Source: Ignavibacteriales bacterium | Lineage (GTDB): Bacteria > Bacteroidota > Ignavibacteria > T3Sed10-11 | Reading direction: 5' to 3' | Assembly (NCBI GenBank): GCA_003560935.1 | Contig: PWJF01000150.1 | Span: 1 to 6,353 of the forward strand | DNA length: 6,353 nucleotides | In this document: in pieces, positions 1 to 6,347 of the stretch | How positions within the stretch are numbered: the first letter of the stretch is position 1 | How the letters are laid out: each line of letters opens with the position of its first letter | Translations under genes and position numbers: made by a program | Notes under the pieces: model-generated | What the model was told of the DNA's origin: nothing | Database searches by the model: none | The model's input: the letters and a program-made list of their open reading frames with translations, nothing else

Positions 1-33
1 ATCCGTTTCCAGACTTAAACCGACTCCTCGCTA

Positions 34-56
34 CATGGTTTGAGAGTTCTACCATG
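34..56. repeat. Short inverted repeat downstream of the cluster
   Basis: CATGGT (34-39) and ACCATG (51-56) form a 6-bp stem with an 11-nt loop. A second, overlapping pair is GCTTGAG (56-62) with CTCAAGC (89-95). The 121-base end of the window holds no convincing gene. Neither stem is followed by a T-run on the minus strand, so no intrinsic terminator can be called for the cluster. Confidence 0.3.
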
Positions 57-121
57 CTTGAGACTTGGTCAGTTCGCTGCTAACCTCACTCAAGCAGAAT
101 CAGAACAGTTTAGCTTGGCGC

Positions 122-1738
122 TCATTTTACAAACAACATCTTCTTAACGTTTGTGTAATCTCCCGCCGTCAAACGATAGAGATACACCCCGCTCGACAAT
201 TGTGCAGCATCGAACGTCACCTGATGTGTACCGGGATTCTGTACTTCATTAACCAGTGTTTTAACCTCTTGACCCAGAACATTGTATATCTTCAGCACAA
301 CCTTTTCGGTTTGCGGAATATTATACTGAATGGTCGTCGAAGGGTTAAATGGATTGGGATAGTTTTGTTCCAATACAAACCTTTCCGGCACTTCTCCTGG
401 TTTGATGTCGTCGACAGATACAACAATTACATATCCAGTTTCCGGAAGCGGCCATTCGGGCACCCAGTCAGCAGCGTCGTCAACTTGCGTTATCCCAAAC
501 CCCCACACATCGGTTGCAGCAGTACCCATTCGAATCTGTTCGAAATACGCAAGAATTCCGATATCATTTCCTGTCGTTCCATATAATATCCTCTCGTCAA
601 TCAATGGGTCAAATCCAGGGTTCATCTCCACATTACCTGATTCCTCTAAGAAAGGATACGCATCATCGTCGGCGAACATCTCTACGGTTGGTTCATTCAT
701 CCACATTGGAGTATATATCCAATTCGATGACGTATCATTCCAGGCAGCCCAGAAATCGGTAACGGCGCTCGGCCAGTAATATTTATTATCCTTGACCTCA
801 ATTCTTCTCAGCCCTTCAGCAGCGTCAGGATCATCAGGATTAAACATTTCAGAATTGTGCTCGTCAAGGGGTTGGAAAGCGATTACTCCATAGGTTGAGT
901 CCGGCTCCCACAAATTATCCCACCACGGATGCTCCGCTTGGTCCACGCCGCCGACGTAATTGGCATAGAAGACATTGTTGTTGATCTTGGCATCGGTCGC
1001 GTTAAAAATAAAGAAAGGATTTTTGAACGTATAGATCACCTTATTGTCAATAAATTCAAAATAGCTTGTATAGAATTTCGTGACTGGCGCGGCGGCATAT
1101 GCATTTACTGCGAGCATGGTATTCCCGACCATACTCAAGGTATCAGTGTAAGTCTCACCGGGCCACATATTCCTGATGACCTCTCCTATGTACCATTGGT
1201 TCGGGTGAACCATATTCCTAAAATGAGAATTGGTAATAAAGAAACTATCCCAGTTTCCGTTATACCCGATGGCAAACGCCTGCCAACCATCAAACACACA
1301 GTTATCCGCTGAGAGCCTGACGTAATCTCCCGATACCACCACTGCAATTCCATCGGCATTCGCAACGTTATTCGTTGCTTTTGCAAGCAGATAGATATCC
1401 TGGAGGTGAACATTGATCCCGTCTCCGGATATGGAAAATATCGTTTCGGGGATGCTGGCATCGGGAAGAACTGCCGGCTGGATGGTTGGCGGTCTGTTTG
1501 TGACAGGATCTACAACTCCGATGACTGATATATCTTCTGTGATTATTATGGCATCGGTATATTTATAGGTGGTATCGAGTGAGACGAGTCGATAGACAGT
1601 ACCTGCTTGAGTCCCGTCGATAAGATCGTTCAGGTTACCCTGTGTCGCATATACATCGACTGTATCGGTTTGTGCATACGACAACATAGGTACACTTACG
1701 AACGTCACCATGGTAATTAAAAATATCAATTGTTTCAT
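122..1738 (-). CDS. Secreted right-handed beta-helix protein with C-terminal T9SS-type sorting domain
   Basis: The 538-residue protein begins with a signal peptide (about residues 1-22, hydrophobic core LIFLITMVTFVSV, likely cut after SYA). Residues about 60-320 look like a right-handed parallel beta-helix: short turns recur with the pattern N-x-hydrophobic (DNCVF at 146, TNSHF 169, GNTM 205, DNKV 231, NNNVF 253, DNKYY 317). An acidic loop lies at 300-308, and tryptophans cluster at 272-346. Residues 454-538 form a sorting domain with YPNPFNP at 460-466, a KIYNVLGQEV stretch and the ending KKMLFVK. In the FCB group such tails direct export by the type IX secretion system, or at least mark surface proteins. 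The ATG is chosen because AGGAGG lies 8 nt upstream and the signal peptide follows directly. No catalytic residues are recognised; a polysaccharide lyase or a glycan-binding role are both possible. It is the last gene of the cluster, so a role in handling the receptor's substrate is inferred. The gene looks complete. Confidence 0.9.
   Translation of the reverse strand: MKQLIFLITMVTFVSVPMLSYAQTDTVDVYATQGNLNDLIDGTQAGTVYRLVSLDTTYKYTDAIIITEDISVIGVVDPVTNRPPTIQPAVLPDASIPETIFSISGDGINVHLQDIYLLAKATNNVANADGIAVVVSGDYVRLSADNCVFDGWQAFAIGYNGNWDSFFITNSHFRNMVHPNQWYIGEVIRNMWPGETYTDTLSMVGNTMLAVNAYAAAPVTKFYTSYFEFIDNKVIYTFKNPFFIFNATDAKINNNVFYANYVGGVDQAEHPWWDNLWEPDSTYGVIAFQPLDEHNSEMFNPDDPDAAEGLRRIEVKDNKYYWPSAVTDFWAAWNDTSSNWIYTPMWMNEPTVEMFADDDAYPFLEESGNVEMNPGFDPLIDERILYGTTGNDIGILAYFEQIRMGTAATDVWGFGITQVDDAADWVPEWPLPETGYVIVVSVDDIKPGEVPERFVLEQNYPNPFNPSTTIQYNIPQTEKVVLKIYNVLGQEVKTLVNEVQNPGTHQVTFDAAQLSSGVYLYRLTAGDYTNVKKMLFVK
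125..379 (-). other. C-terminal sorting (Por-secretion/T9SS type A-like) domain of the beta-helix protein
   Basis: This covers residues 454-538. The domain opens with FVLEQNYPNPFNP, continues with a strand pair around TTIQYNIP and VVLKIYNVLGQEV, then GTHQVTFDA and SSGVYLYRLTAG, and ends in a short basic-hydrophobic tail KKMLFVK. This is the classic order of the Ig-like sorting domains seen on hundreds of secreted proteins in Ignavibacteria, Calditrichota and related lineages. It is normally cleaved or lipid-anchored at the surface in organisms that encode T9SS. No T9SS component gene is present in the window, so the export route is inferred from the domain alone. Confidence 0.9.
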
Positions 1739-1746
1739 ATAAATCG

Positions 1747-1752
1747 CCTCCT
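1747..1752 (-). promoter_or_regulatory. Ribosome binding site of the beta-helix gene
   Basis: The minus strand reads AGGAGG, 8 nt before the ATG at 1738. It is a full anti-Shine-Dalgarno match and fixes the start codon. It also implies efficient translation of the last gene in the cluster. Confidence 0.85.
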
Positions 1753-1766
1753 GATGGTTAGTGAGA

Positions 1767-1772
1767 ATTATA
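1767..1772 (-). promoter_or_regulatory. Possible -10 element ahead of the beta-helix gene
   Basis: The minus strand reads TATAAT just after the intergenic hairpin and 28 nt before the start codon, leaving room for a short leader containing the AGGAGG. No acceptable -35 (CTTCGG at 17 bp spacing) or Bacteroidota-type -33 TTTG box lies at the right distance. It could support a secondary promoter giving extra transcription of the last gene, but may be chance in AT-rich DNA. Confidence 0.2.
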
Positions 1773-1779
1773 GTTTACT

Positions 1780-1815
1780 CCCTTTTCGCCCGAAGATCCA
1801 ATCGAACGAAAATGG
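1780..1815 (-). other. Intergenic RNA hairpin between receptor and beta-helix genes
   Basis: On the minus-strand transcript TTTTCGTTCGA (plus positions 1812-1802) pairs with TCGGGCGAAAA (1793-1783) over 11 continuous pairs, two of them G-U, around an 8-nt loop. After one A-G mismatch two more C-G pairs extend the stem. The G-U pairs become A-C mismatches on the other strand, so the structure suits the coding-direction RNA. No U-run follows the stem (GGGAGTAAAC comes next), so it is not a normal intrinsic terminator. A role in mRNA processing or 3' protection of the receptor message, setting different levels of the two products, is the best inference. Confidence 0.6.
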
Positions 1816-1856
1816 TTTTACAACTACCCTTTCTTTATTATATAGCTCATTTTAAC

Positions 1857-4800
1857 TCATAATTGCCAGCGAATCCCTATATTGGCAGTCATACCATATG
1901 TCTCAGAAGATCGCGGCGTCGATGGATACATTTGAAGCACATTGAGATCTTTTTGTCCGTTGATATTATTCACATCACCGAAAATTTGAAGGCCAAACCA
2001 TGGTAGTTTCTGTCTGAACGAAAGATCCCACCGTGTATACGATGCTGTGGATGCTCTTAATTGAGGCCATTGATTCACTGCTGCGAAGACATCGTCATAA
2101 TAAAGCATCGACACACGAACGGAGAAATCTCTATAATCGTATCCAATCGAAAAATTGAGAATATGGTTGGGCTGAAACAGGAGCCTGTCGGTAAAGGAGG
2201 TATCGATATCCGTTGCACTTGTAGCCCCGGCATAGACAAATGGATATTCTGCTTCGGAATATCCAAATGTATAGTTAAGATTTAAAACCAACCCCTTCAA
2301 TGGATCCGGCAAATACCAGAAATGTGTCTGCCAATCGAGTTCAATGCCCCAATTATTTATCACGTAAGGGCTATTTACAAATGTGCTGATATTATAAGTG
2401 AGATGTTCGGCAGGGTTCCTATATGGCAGATAGTACGGTGCGGCTTCGAGCCCCGCCTTATTGAATGTCCATGGATATATGAGGTCTTCAATTTGCTTCA
2501 AGAATCCTCCCATGGTAAACAATCCGATCCTGTTTTCATAAAAAGATAAATACACATCATAATTTCTTGAATGCGAGGGTTTTAAATTATAATTATTCCA
2601 TGCAAGCGCAGCTCCCGTTGTCACATCAATTCTCGGTATGATGGCGTTAAAATCCGGATAAGATATTGTATGTGAATATGCAAGACGGATGTCGAACCAG
2701 GAAGTGAGTTTATAGCGAATATTCAAATTTGGCAACCAGTACGGATGATTTACGGTTACGGTTGTATCCCTATGATCGTATGTTTGGTATGAAAGCGGAG
2801 CCTGTTGTCCACGAACTCCGGAATACGATGTTTGAAGATGCTGATATCGAATACCAGGGATTACAGTAAGTTTCGAACCGATGTTTAATGTCGCCATCAA
2901 ATACCCTGCCGTGAGAATCTCCTCTCCCGAATAATCGTTCGTTCTTGACAGATAATTATTCGGTGCAAAAGCTTCTCTGCCTCCGGCATCGGCAAATCCT
3001 TCAACATTATTCTGTGCGAACCGTATCAATTCTTCGGCCAAACCAAAATGTATAGGATTATGCATATCAAAATCTCCGTCAAGAAATTTCCCAAAACTAA
3101 AGTTTTGATCCACAAAGAACGAAAGCGGGATATCGCGGGTTTCTATTCCGAAATACTCTTTAATCATTTCGACGGCTCCCCGTGCACTCGGGGAGATGAA
3201 GGTTGCATTCGTAGTATACGCATCGGCGTTGAACGATCTATCCGAATTCCGATACTTACCACCGAATTTTATTTCAGAGGTGATCATATCCGAAAAACTC
3301 ACCGGCATATCAAGATCCAATGATGCCTCCAACGCACGCTCTTCTGTACGGCTGCGAGTGTTCGAGATCGTATGCAATCTCGCTGCATCCGGATTGGTGA
3401 AAACAGCTTCCGTAACAGTCTTTGGATCCAGATTTTCAACATTATCAAATTGAGCGAGACCTGCCGGCGACTGATAAAAATTGATTTGCCAATCATCGGG
3501 GTTTTTAGTTGCGGAAAAGTTGTGAGATAATCTCAAATCTACATTGAAAACAGACACTTCCCGTTCGATACGCAGAGCATTGCTCATCATATTCAGCTCA
3601 CTATTTGCATATGTGAGAGCATAAATATGCTGATTTCGAGCACCTGGACCTTCATTTATTATGAGGTTTTGATTCCGATCTATAATTTCCGTCATACCGG
3701 AACTGTAAAAATTCGAAAAACTCACTCTCCCTGCCGGTATCCTATAATCCATCAGGAGTGCGGCATTTGTCCGGTCTCTATCTCTACCTATGTTGTGAAG
3801 ATTAATAGAGCGTGTCAGGTAGTTCTCCTGATCGGCACCTCTGTTTCTGTAATTAGCTCCGATTTCATTTGAAGCGAGATTGCGCCGTTCAATATTTGCC
3901 TGCAATAGAACTCCGAATCGCTCATCGAAAAACCGATTCTCAATTGTGGGAACAAACTTATAATTATTATATTTATTATATGCGTTTGGTAGACCGGTAT
4001 ATCCACCTTGAGCTTGCAAACGGAACCCTAATCCCTCTCGTCCTCCTCTTGCTTCTCTCAGTCTAAAGTTTACCGTACCGCCTAATGCACTCGCATCCTG
4101 ATCCGCTGTGACGGTTTTAAAGACTTCAATGGTTTCAAGCATATCGGAGGATATCATACTCAGATCGGCGCCCCGGTCATCGCGATTTGATGAGGCCATT
4201 CTAATCCCATCGATCGTTATAGCATTATGCTTCGGTTCAAGACCTCGGACAACCACCTGTGTTCCTTCCCCGCCAACCCTCGTTATATAAACCCCCGGGA
4301 GTCTTCCTATCGATTCTGCTGCGGTAGCATCAGGAAGCTCCTGCATCCGGGCAGAAGATACTACACTTACTATGGATGAAGATGTGAGCTGTCGATTAAT
4401 AGCTTCCATTTGACCCGCAGCTTGGGCAGTAATGGCAATTTCATCAAGCAACACACCCACCCATTCTAACCGGATAGTTACCTCCAATTCTTCTCCTCCC
4501 CTTACCGTAACCTCTACTTCTTTCCTTTGATAGCCGAGATATGAAGCGATGAGTACATATTCACCCGCCGGAACCCGGGTTATTGTAAAATCACCCGAGA
4601 TGTTTGTTGCCGCGCCAATAGTGGTACCGGCGATTAGAACATTCGCACCGGGAAGCGGTTGACCTGTGTTCGAATCTACAACTTTCCCCTTAATCACTCC
4701 AAATTCCTGCTGGACCCTTTGTTGAGATCCGATCACATATCCACCGCTCTCAAGTGCAATGTAATCGAGATCGCTTCCGGCGAGTAATTGTTCGAGTGCT

Positions 4801-5114
4801 TCCGGGACTGTCGCTCCCCGCAGGTTTACTGTAACTTTCCGATTAAAAACAAAATTGTCATCACTGAACACAAGATTAATGTTCCCCCGCTCTGCGAGAG
4901 TTTGAAGTGCAGCACGTAAACTGACATCCACAAAATCGACATACAGAAGGACCGGCAAATTCCTTGGAACTAACAAATTAGAAGTATTATTTAAACTGGA
5001 TACATATCTTCCTTCCTTATCTGCTGTTTGTTCCTGAGCGCAAAGATCTGTACCCATCAAGCCCGATAAATAAATTACTAATCCAACTATGATAATATAG
5101 ATCATGGTTTTCAT
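1857..5114 (-). CDS. TonB-dependent outer-membrane receptor with N-terminal STN and carboxypeptidase-regulatory-like domains
   Basis: From the ATG at 5114 the protein has 1085 residues. A signal peptide (about 1-26, IYIIIVGLVIYLSGLMG core, cut after LCA) leads into an STN domain (about 58-128), the periplasmic signalling module of transducing receptors. A carboxypeptidase-regulatory-like beta-sandwich follows (about 138-216, GVIKGKVVD...GQPLPGANV...G.F.I..VPAGEY). A likely TonB box, DEIAITA, is at 224-230. The plug (about 240-355) contains ESIGRLPGVYI, VVVRGLEPKHN, ITIDGIRM and ASALGGTVN, resembling the Xanthomonas/Caulobacter-type receptor family TIGR01782. The rest is a 22-strand-type barrel ending in IGIRWQL. 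The receptor imports a bound ligand using TonB energy and probably signals to the FecR protein encoded 40 nt upstream. The start at 5114 is preferred over TTG at 5168 because GGAGG lies 5 nt before it and the signal peptide begins there. No SusD partner is adjacent. The ligand is unknown; siderophore and carbohydrate are both possible, with carbohydrate favoured by the neighbour. Confidence 0.93.
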   Translation of the reverse strand: MKTMIYIIIVGLVIYLSGLMGTDLCAQEQTADKEGRYVSSLNNTSNLLVPRNLPVLLYVDFVDVSLRAALQTLAERGNINLVFSDDNFVFNRKVTVNLRGATVPEALEQLLAGSDLDYIALESGGYVIGSQQRVQQEFGVIKGKVVDSNTGQPLPGANVLIAGTTIGAATNISGDFTITRVPAGEYVLIASYLGYQRKEVEVTVRGGEELEVTIRLEWVGVLLDEIAITAQAAGQMEAINRQLTSSSIVSVVSSARMQELPDATAAESIGRLPGVYITRVGGEGTQVVVRGLEPKHNAITIDGIRMASSNRDDRGADLSMISSDMLETIEVFKTVTADQDASALGGTVNFRLREARGGREGLGFRLQAQGGYTGLPNAYNKYNNYKFVPTIENRFFDERFGVLLQANIERRNLASNEIGANYRNRGADQENYLTRSINLHNIGRDRDRTNAALLMDYRIPAGRVSFSNFYSSGMTEIIDRNQNLIINEGPGARNQHIYALTYANSELNMMSNALRIEREVSVFNVDLRLSHNFSATKNPDDWQINFYQSPAGLAQFDNVENLDPKTVTEAVFTNPDAARLHTISNTRSRTEERALEASLDLDMPVSFSDMITSEIKFGGKYRNSDRSFNADAYTTNATFISPSARGAVEMIKEYFGIETRDIPLSFFVDQNFSFGKFLDGDFDMHNPIHFGLAEELIRFAQNNVEGFADAGGREAFAPNNYLSRTNDYSGEEILTAGYLMATLNIGSKLTVIPGIRYQHLQTSYSGVRGQQAPLSYQTYDHRDTTVTVNHPYWLPNLNIRYKLTSWFDIRLAYSHTISYPDFNAIIPRIDVTTGAALAWNNYNLKPSHSRNYDVYLSFYENRIGLFTMGGFLKQIEDLIYPWTFNKAGLEAAPYYLPYRNPAEHLTYNISTFVNSPYVINNWGIELDWQTHFWYLPDPLKGLVLNLNYTFGYSEAEYPFVYAGATSATDIDTSFTDRLLFQPNHILNFSIGYDYRDFSVRVSMLYYDDVFAAVNQWPQLRASTASYTRWDLSFRQKLPWFGLQIFGDVNNINGQKDLNVLQMYPSTPRSSETYGMTANIGIRWQL
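4731..4943 (-). other. STN (secretin and TonB N-terminal) signalling domain of the receptor
   Basis: This covers residues about 58-128. The pattern is VDVSLRAALQTLAERGNINLVF, then VTVNLRGATVPEALEQLL and a final strand YVIG, which is the beta-alpha-beta, beta-alpha-beta order of the family. In FecA-type receptors this domain sits in the periplasm and contacts the FecR C-terminus to start sigma-factor signalling. Its presence separates a transducing receptor from a simple importer. Confidence 0.85.
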
Positions 5115-5119
5115 AAGTG

Positions 5120-5124
5120 CCTCC
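5120..5124 (-). promoter_or_regulatory. Ribosome binding site of the receptor gene
   Basis: The minus strand reads GGAGG 5 nt before the ATG at 5114. No comparable site lies at a useful distance from the upstream in-frame TTG at 5168. The site therefore decides the start and shortens the longest possible frame by 18 codons. Confidence 0.8.
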
Positions 5125-5154
5125 GCCCCGATTAATTTCAGGGACAGTCTAATT

Positions 5155-6225
5155 TTATTCTTTTCCAACCAATATCACCCTTCTTCCTTCACGTTCGAAA
5201 TGAGCGTTAAGCGATATTGTTAATGCCCGAATAATTTCGTCGATCGATTCGTCCGAAAATGTAGCAGTGATATGTCGATCATATAGAGATGGTTCTTGAA
5301 CGACGATCTCCATATTGTAATTTCGCTCAAGCTGTTTAAATACGTCCCGTACCGGCGTTCTGTCAAAAATAAGCTTACCTTCCAGCCACGCAAGATATGT
5401 ATTCAACGAGACCGGTTCGGGAGAAGCAATTGTCCCATCCTGAAGTATATAGCTGTAAAATCCACGAGTAATAGTAACAGCATCTTCCGGCACACCGTCT
5501 TCCGTTCGGAATGCAACCATTCCTTCCGCTACTACAACTTCAACCTGCTTATCATCTGCCCATGCCCGGACATTAAATTGGGTTCCCAACACTTCAACTG
5601 TCATTCCACCTGCACGCACGATAAACTGGTTATCATTATGATTGACCACGTCGAAATACGCTTCTCCTTCGAGATGAACCTCACGAACTCCACCGGTAAA
5701 TCGCTCCGGAAAACGCAGTGTACTTGCAGCATTGAGTGAAACTTTCGTCCCATCACTAAACCGCAGGTTGACACGCTGTCCTTGATCGGTTGCTATCTCC
5801 CTCATCGTAAGTTGATCGGGATCATCTGCCAAATCCTGCTGGTCAATACCGACCTGATAAGAAACAAATGCTATCCCCAATATGAGAAGGATCATCGCAG
5901 CAACACGGAAAACCGTCCTATAAGGAAAAGATAATCGATGGGATTGCCGGGTTTCGGCGTAAGACTGGAATCGCCGGGAATGTCGCATTTCTTCAGGTTT
6001 TTTTTCTCCAATTCTCGCCTTCATTGTAAATGCTTCCCATTCGGATTCAAGATCGCATGGATCTTTCCAAATTCTTGCTTGAGAACGAAGCGATTGGAGG
6101 TCTTTTATAAACTTCCCTAAATCAGGATCGTTTTGGAGTGTTTTTTCTACCTCCTGCCGTTCCTCCTGCGGAGGTTCATCTGCAAAATATCTTGCTAATT
6201 TTTCCCAGTTTACATTCTTGTTCAT
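5155..6225 (-). CDS. FecR-family transmembrane anti-sigma factor
   Basis: The 356-residue protein has a cytoplasmic helical N-terminus (about 1-70, NWEKLARYFADEPPQEE start typical of FecR N-domains), where an ECF sigma factor would bind. A single membrane helix follows at about 108-125 (VAAMILLILGIAFVSYQV). The periplasmic FecR domain (about 144-240) shows the family motifs: DGTKVSLNAASTLRFPERF, REVHLEGEAYFDV, VLGTQFNVRAW and VVVAEGMVAF. A C-terminal STN-like domain of the DUF4974 type (about 280-353) contains FDRTPVRDVFKQLERNYNMEIVV and SIDEIIRALTISL. Length and order match Bacteroidota FecR proteins. The protein is expected to hold its sigma factor inactive until the receptor signals. It lies directly before the receptor gene, presumably co-transcribed. 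The start is fixed by an in-frame TAA 33 nt upstream and no other ATG between. No GGAGG precedes it, only an A-rich stretch. The sigma gene itself is not in the window. Confidence 0.94.
   Translation of the reverse strand: MNKNVNWEKLARYFADEPPQEERQEVEKTLQNDPDLGKFIKDLQSLRSQARIWKDPCDLESEWEAFTMKARIGEKKPEEMRHSRRFQSYAETRQSHRLSFPYRTVFRVAAMILLILGIAFVSYQVGIDQQDLADDPDQLTMREIATDQGQRVNLRFSDGTKVSLNAASTLRFPERFTGGVREVHLEGEAYFDVVNHNDNQFIVRAGGMTVEVLGTQFNVRAWADDKQVEVVVAEGMVAFRTEDGVPEDAVTITRGFYSYILQDGTIASPEPVSLNTYLAWLEGKLIFDRTPVRDVFKQLERNYNMEIVVQEPSLYDRHITATFSDESIDEIIRALTISLNAHFEREGRRVILVGKE
5167..5388 (-). other. C-terminal STN-like (DUF4974-type) domain of the anti-sigma factor
   Basis: This covers residues about 280-353. 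LIFDRTPVRDVFKQLERNYN, then ITATFSDESIDEIIRALTISL and the final RRVILVG repeat the same strand-helix plan as the receptor's STN domain. In Bacteroidota FecR proteins this region is thought to contact the receptor's signalling domain in the periplasm. The call rests on motif spacing seen by eye. Confidence 0.75.
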
Positions 6226-6252
6226 ATATATATTTTTCTTTATTTCTGTTAT

Positions 6253-6279
6253 ACATTAATGTGACGACTCACCTGATGT
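6253..6279 (-). other. Possible leader stem upstream of the anti-sigma gene
   Basis: In the transcript ACAT (plus 6279-6276) can pair with ATGT (6256-6253), and inside it GTGA (6272-6269) with TCAC (6264-6261) around a GTCG loop. Internal loops of 3 and 4 nt separate the two helices. The segment also holds the perfect 10-bp palindrome ACATTAATGT (6253-6262). The stem is short and could be chance. It lies about 30 nt before a start codon that lacks a good ribosome binding site. Confidence 0.25.
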
Positions 6280-6317
6280 TTTCCCTTACTGTAATATTTC
6301 CTGGGGATAAAAAAACG

Positions 6318-6337
6318 TATTATAAGTACTATTAATA
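6318..6337. repeat. Near-palindrome overlapping the candidate -10 (operator-like)
   Basis: TATTATAAGTACTATTAATA is symmetric about 6327.5: 8 of 10 base pairs of the dyad match, with a perfect AGTACT core and TATTA/TAATA flanks. It covers the whole candidate -10 and half of the spacer, where a dimeric repressor would block transcription. Simple AT-rich dyads are common, so this is suggestive only. Confidence 0.3.
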
Positions 6338-6347
6338 ATGATTGTAA
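6319..6347 (-). promoter_or_regulatory. Candidate promoter of the anti-sigma/receptor cluster
   Basis: On the minus strand TTACAA (plus 6347-6342) and a perfect TATAAT (6324-6319) are separated by exactly 17 bp. The -35 is a partial match (3 of 6). Transcription would start near 6311 and give a leader of roughly 85 nt. The Bacteroidota TTTG/TAnnTTTG pattern is not seen here. The AT-rich background raises the chance of a random match. Confidence 0.4.

Noticed and set aside
10..55. tRNA-like segment on the minus strand (GGTAGAAC D-arm-like and CGGTTTAAGTCTG T-arm-like)
   Set aside because: No 5-bp anticodon stem with a 7-nt loop can be formed between the two parts, and the acceptor stem and TTC of the T-loop are missing.
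77..97. CTGCT/AGCAG stem after the beta-helix gene as a terminator
   Set aside because: The stem has five pairs and an 11-nt loop, competes with other pairings, and has no T-run after it on the minus strand.
65..586. 173-codon plus-strand open frame overlapping the end of the beta-helix gene
   Set aside because: It lies antisense to the conserved sorting domain, has no recognisable motif or ribosome binding site, and its composition looks like a reverse-strand shadow.
402..1312. Other plus-strand open frames across the beta-helix gene (402-779, 514-762, 929-1312)
   Set aside because: All are antisense to a clearly coding frame with signal peptide and sorting tail, and none has domain features.
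2061..4290. Plus-strand and alternative minus-strand frames of 60-91 codons inside the receptor gene
   Set aside because: The receptor frame is continuous and shows family motifs throughout; these short frames have no independent support.
6138..6335. 65-codon plus-strand open frame over the anti-sigma start and leader
   Set aside because: It is antisense to the anti-sigma N-terminus, then runs through AT-rich leader DNA. Its hydrophobic content follows from that base composition.
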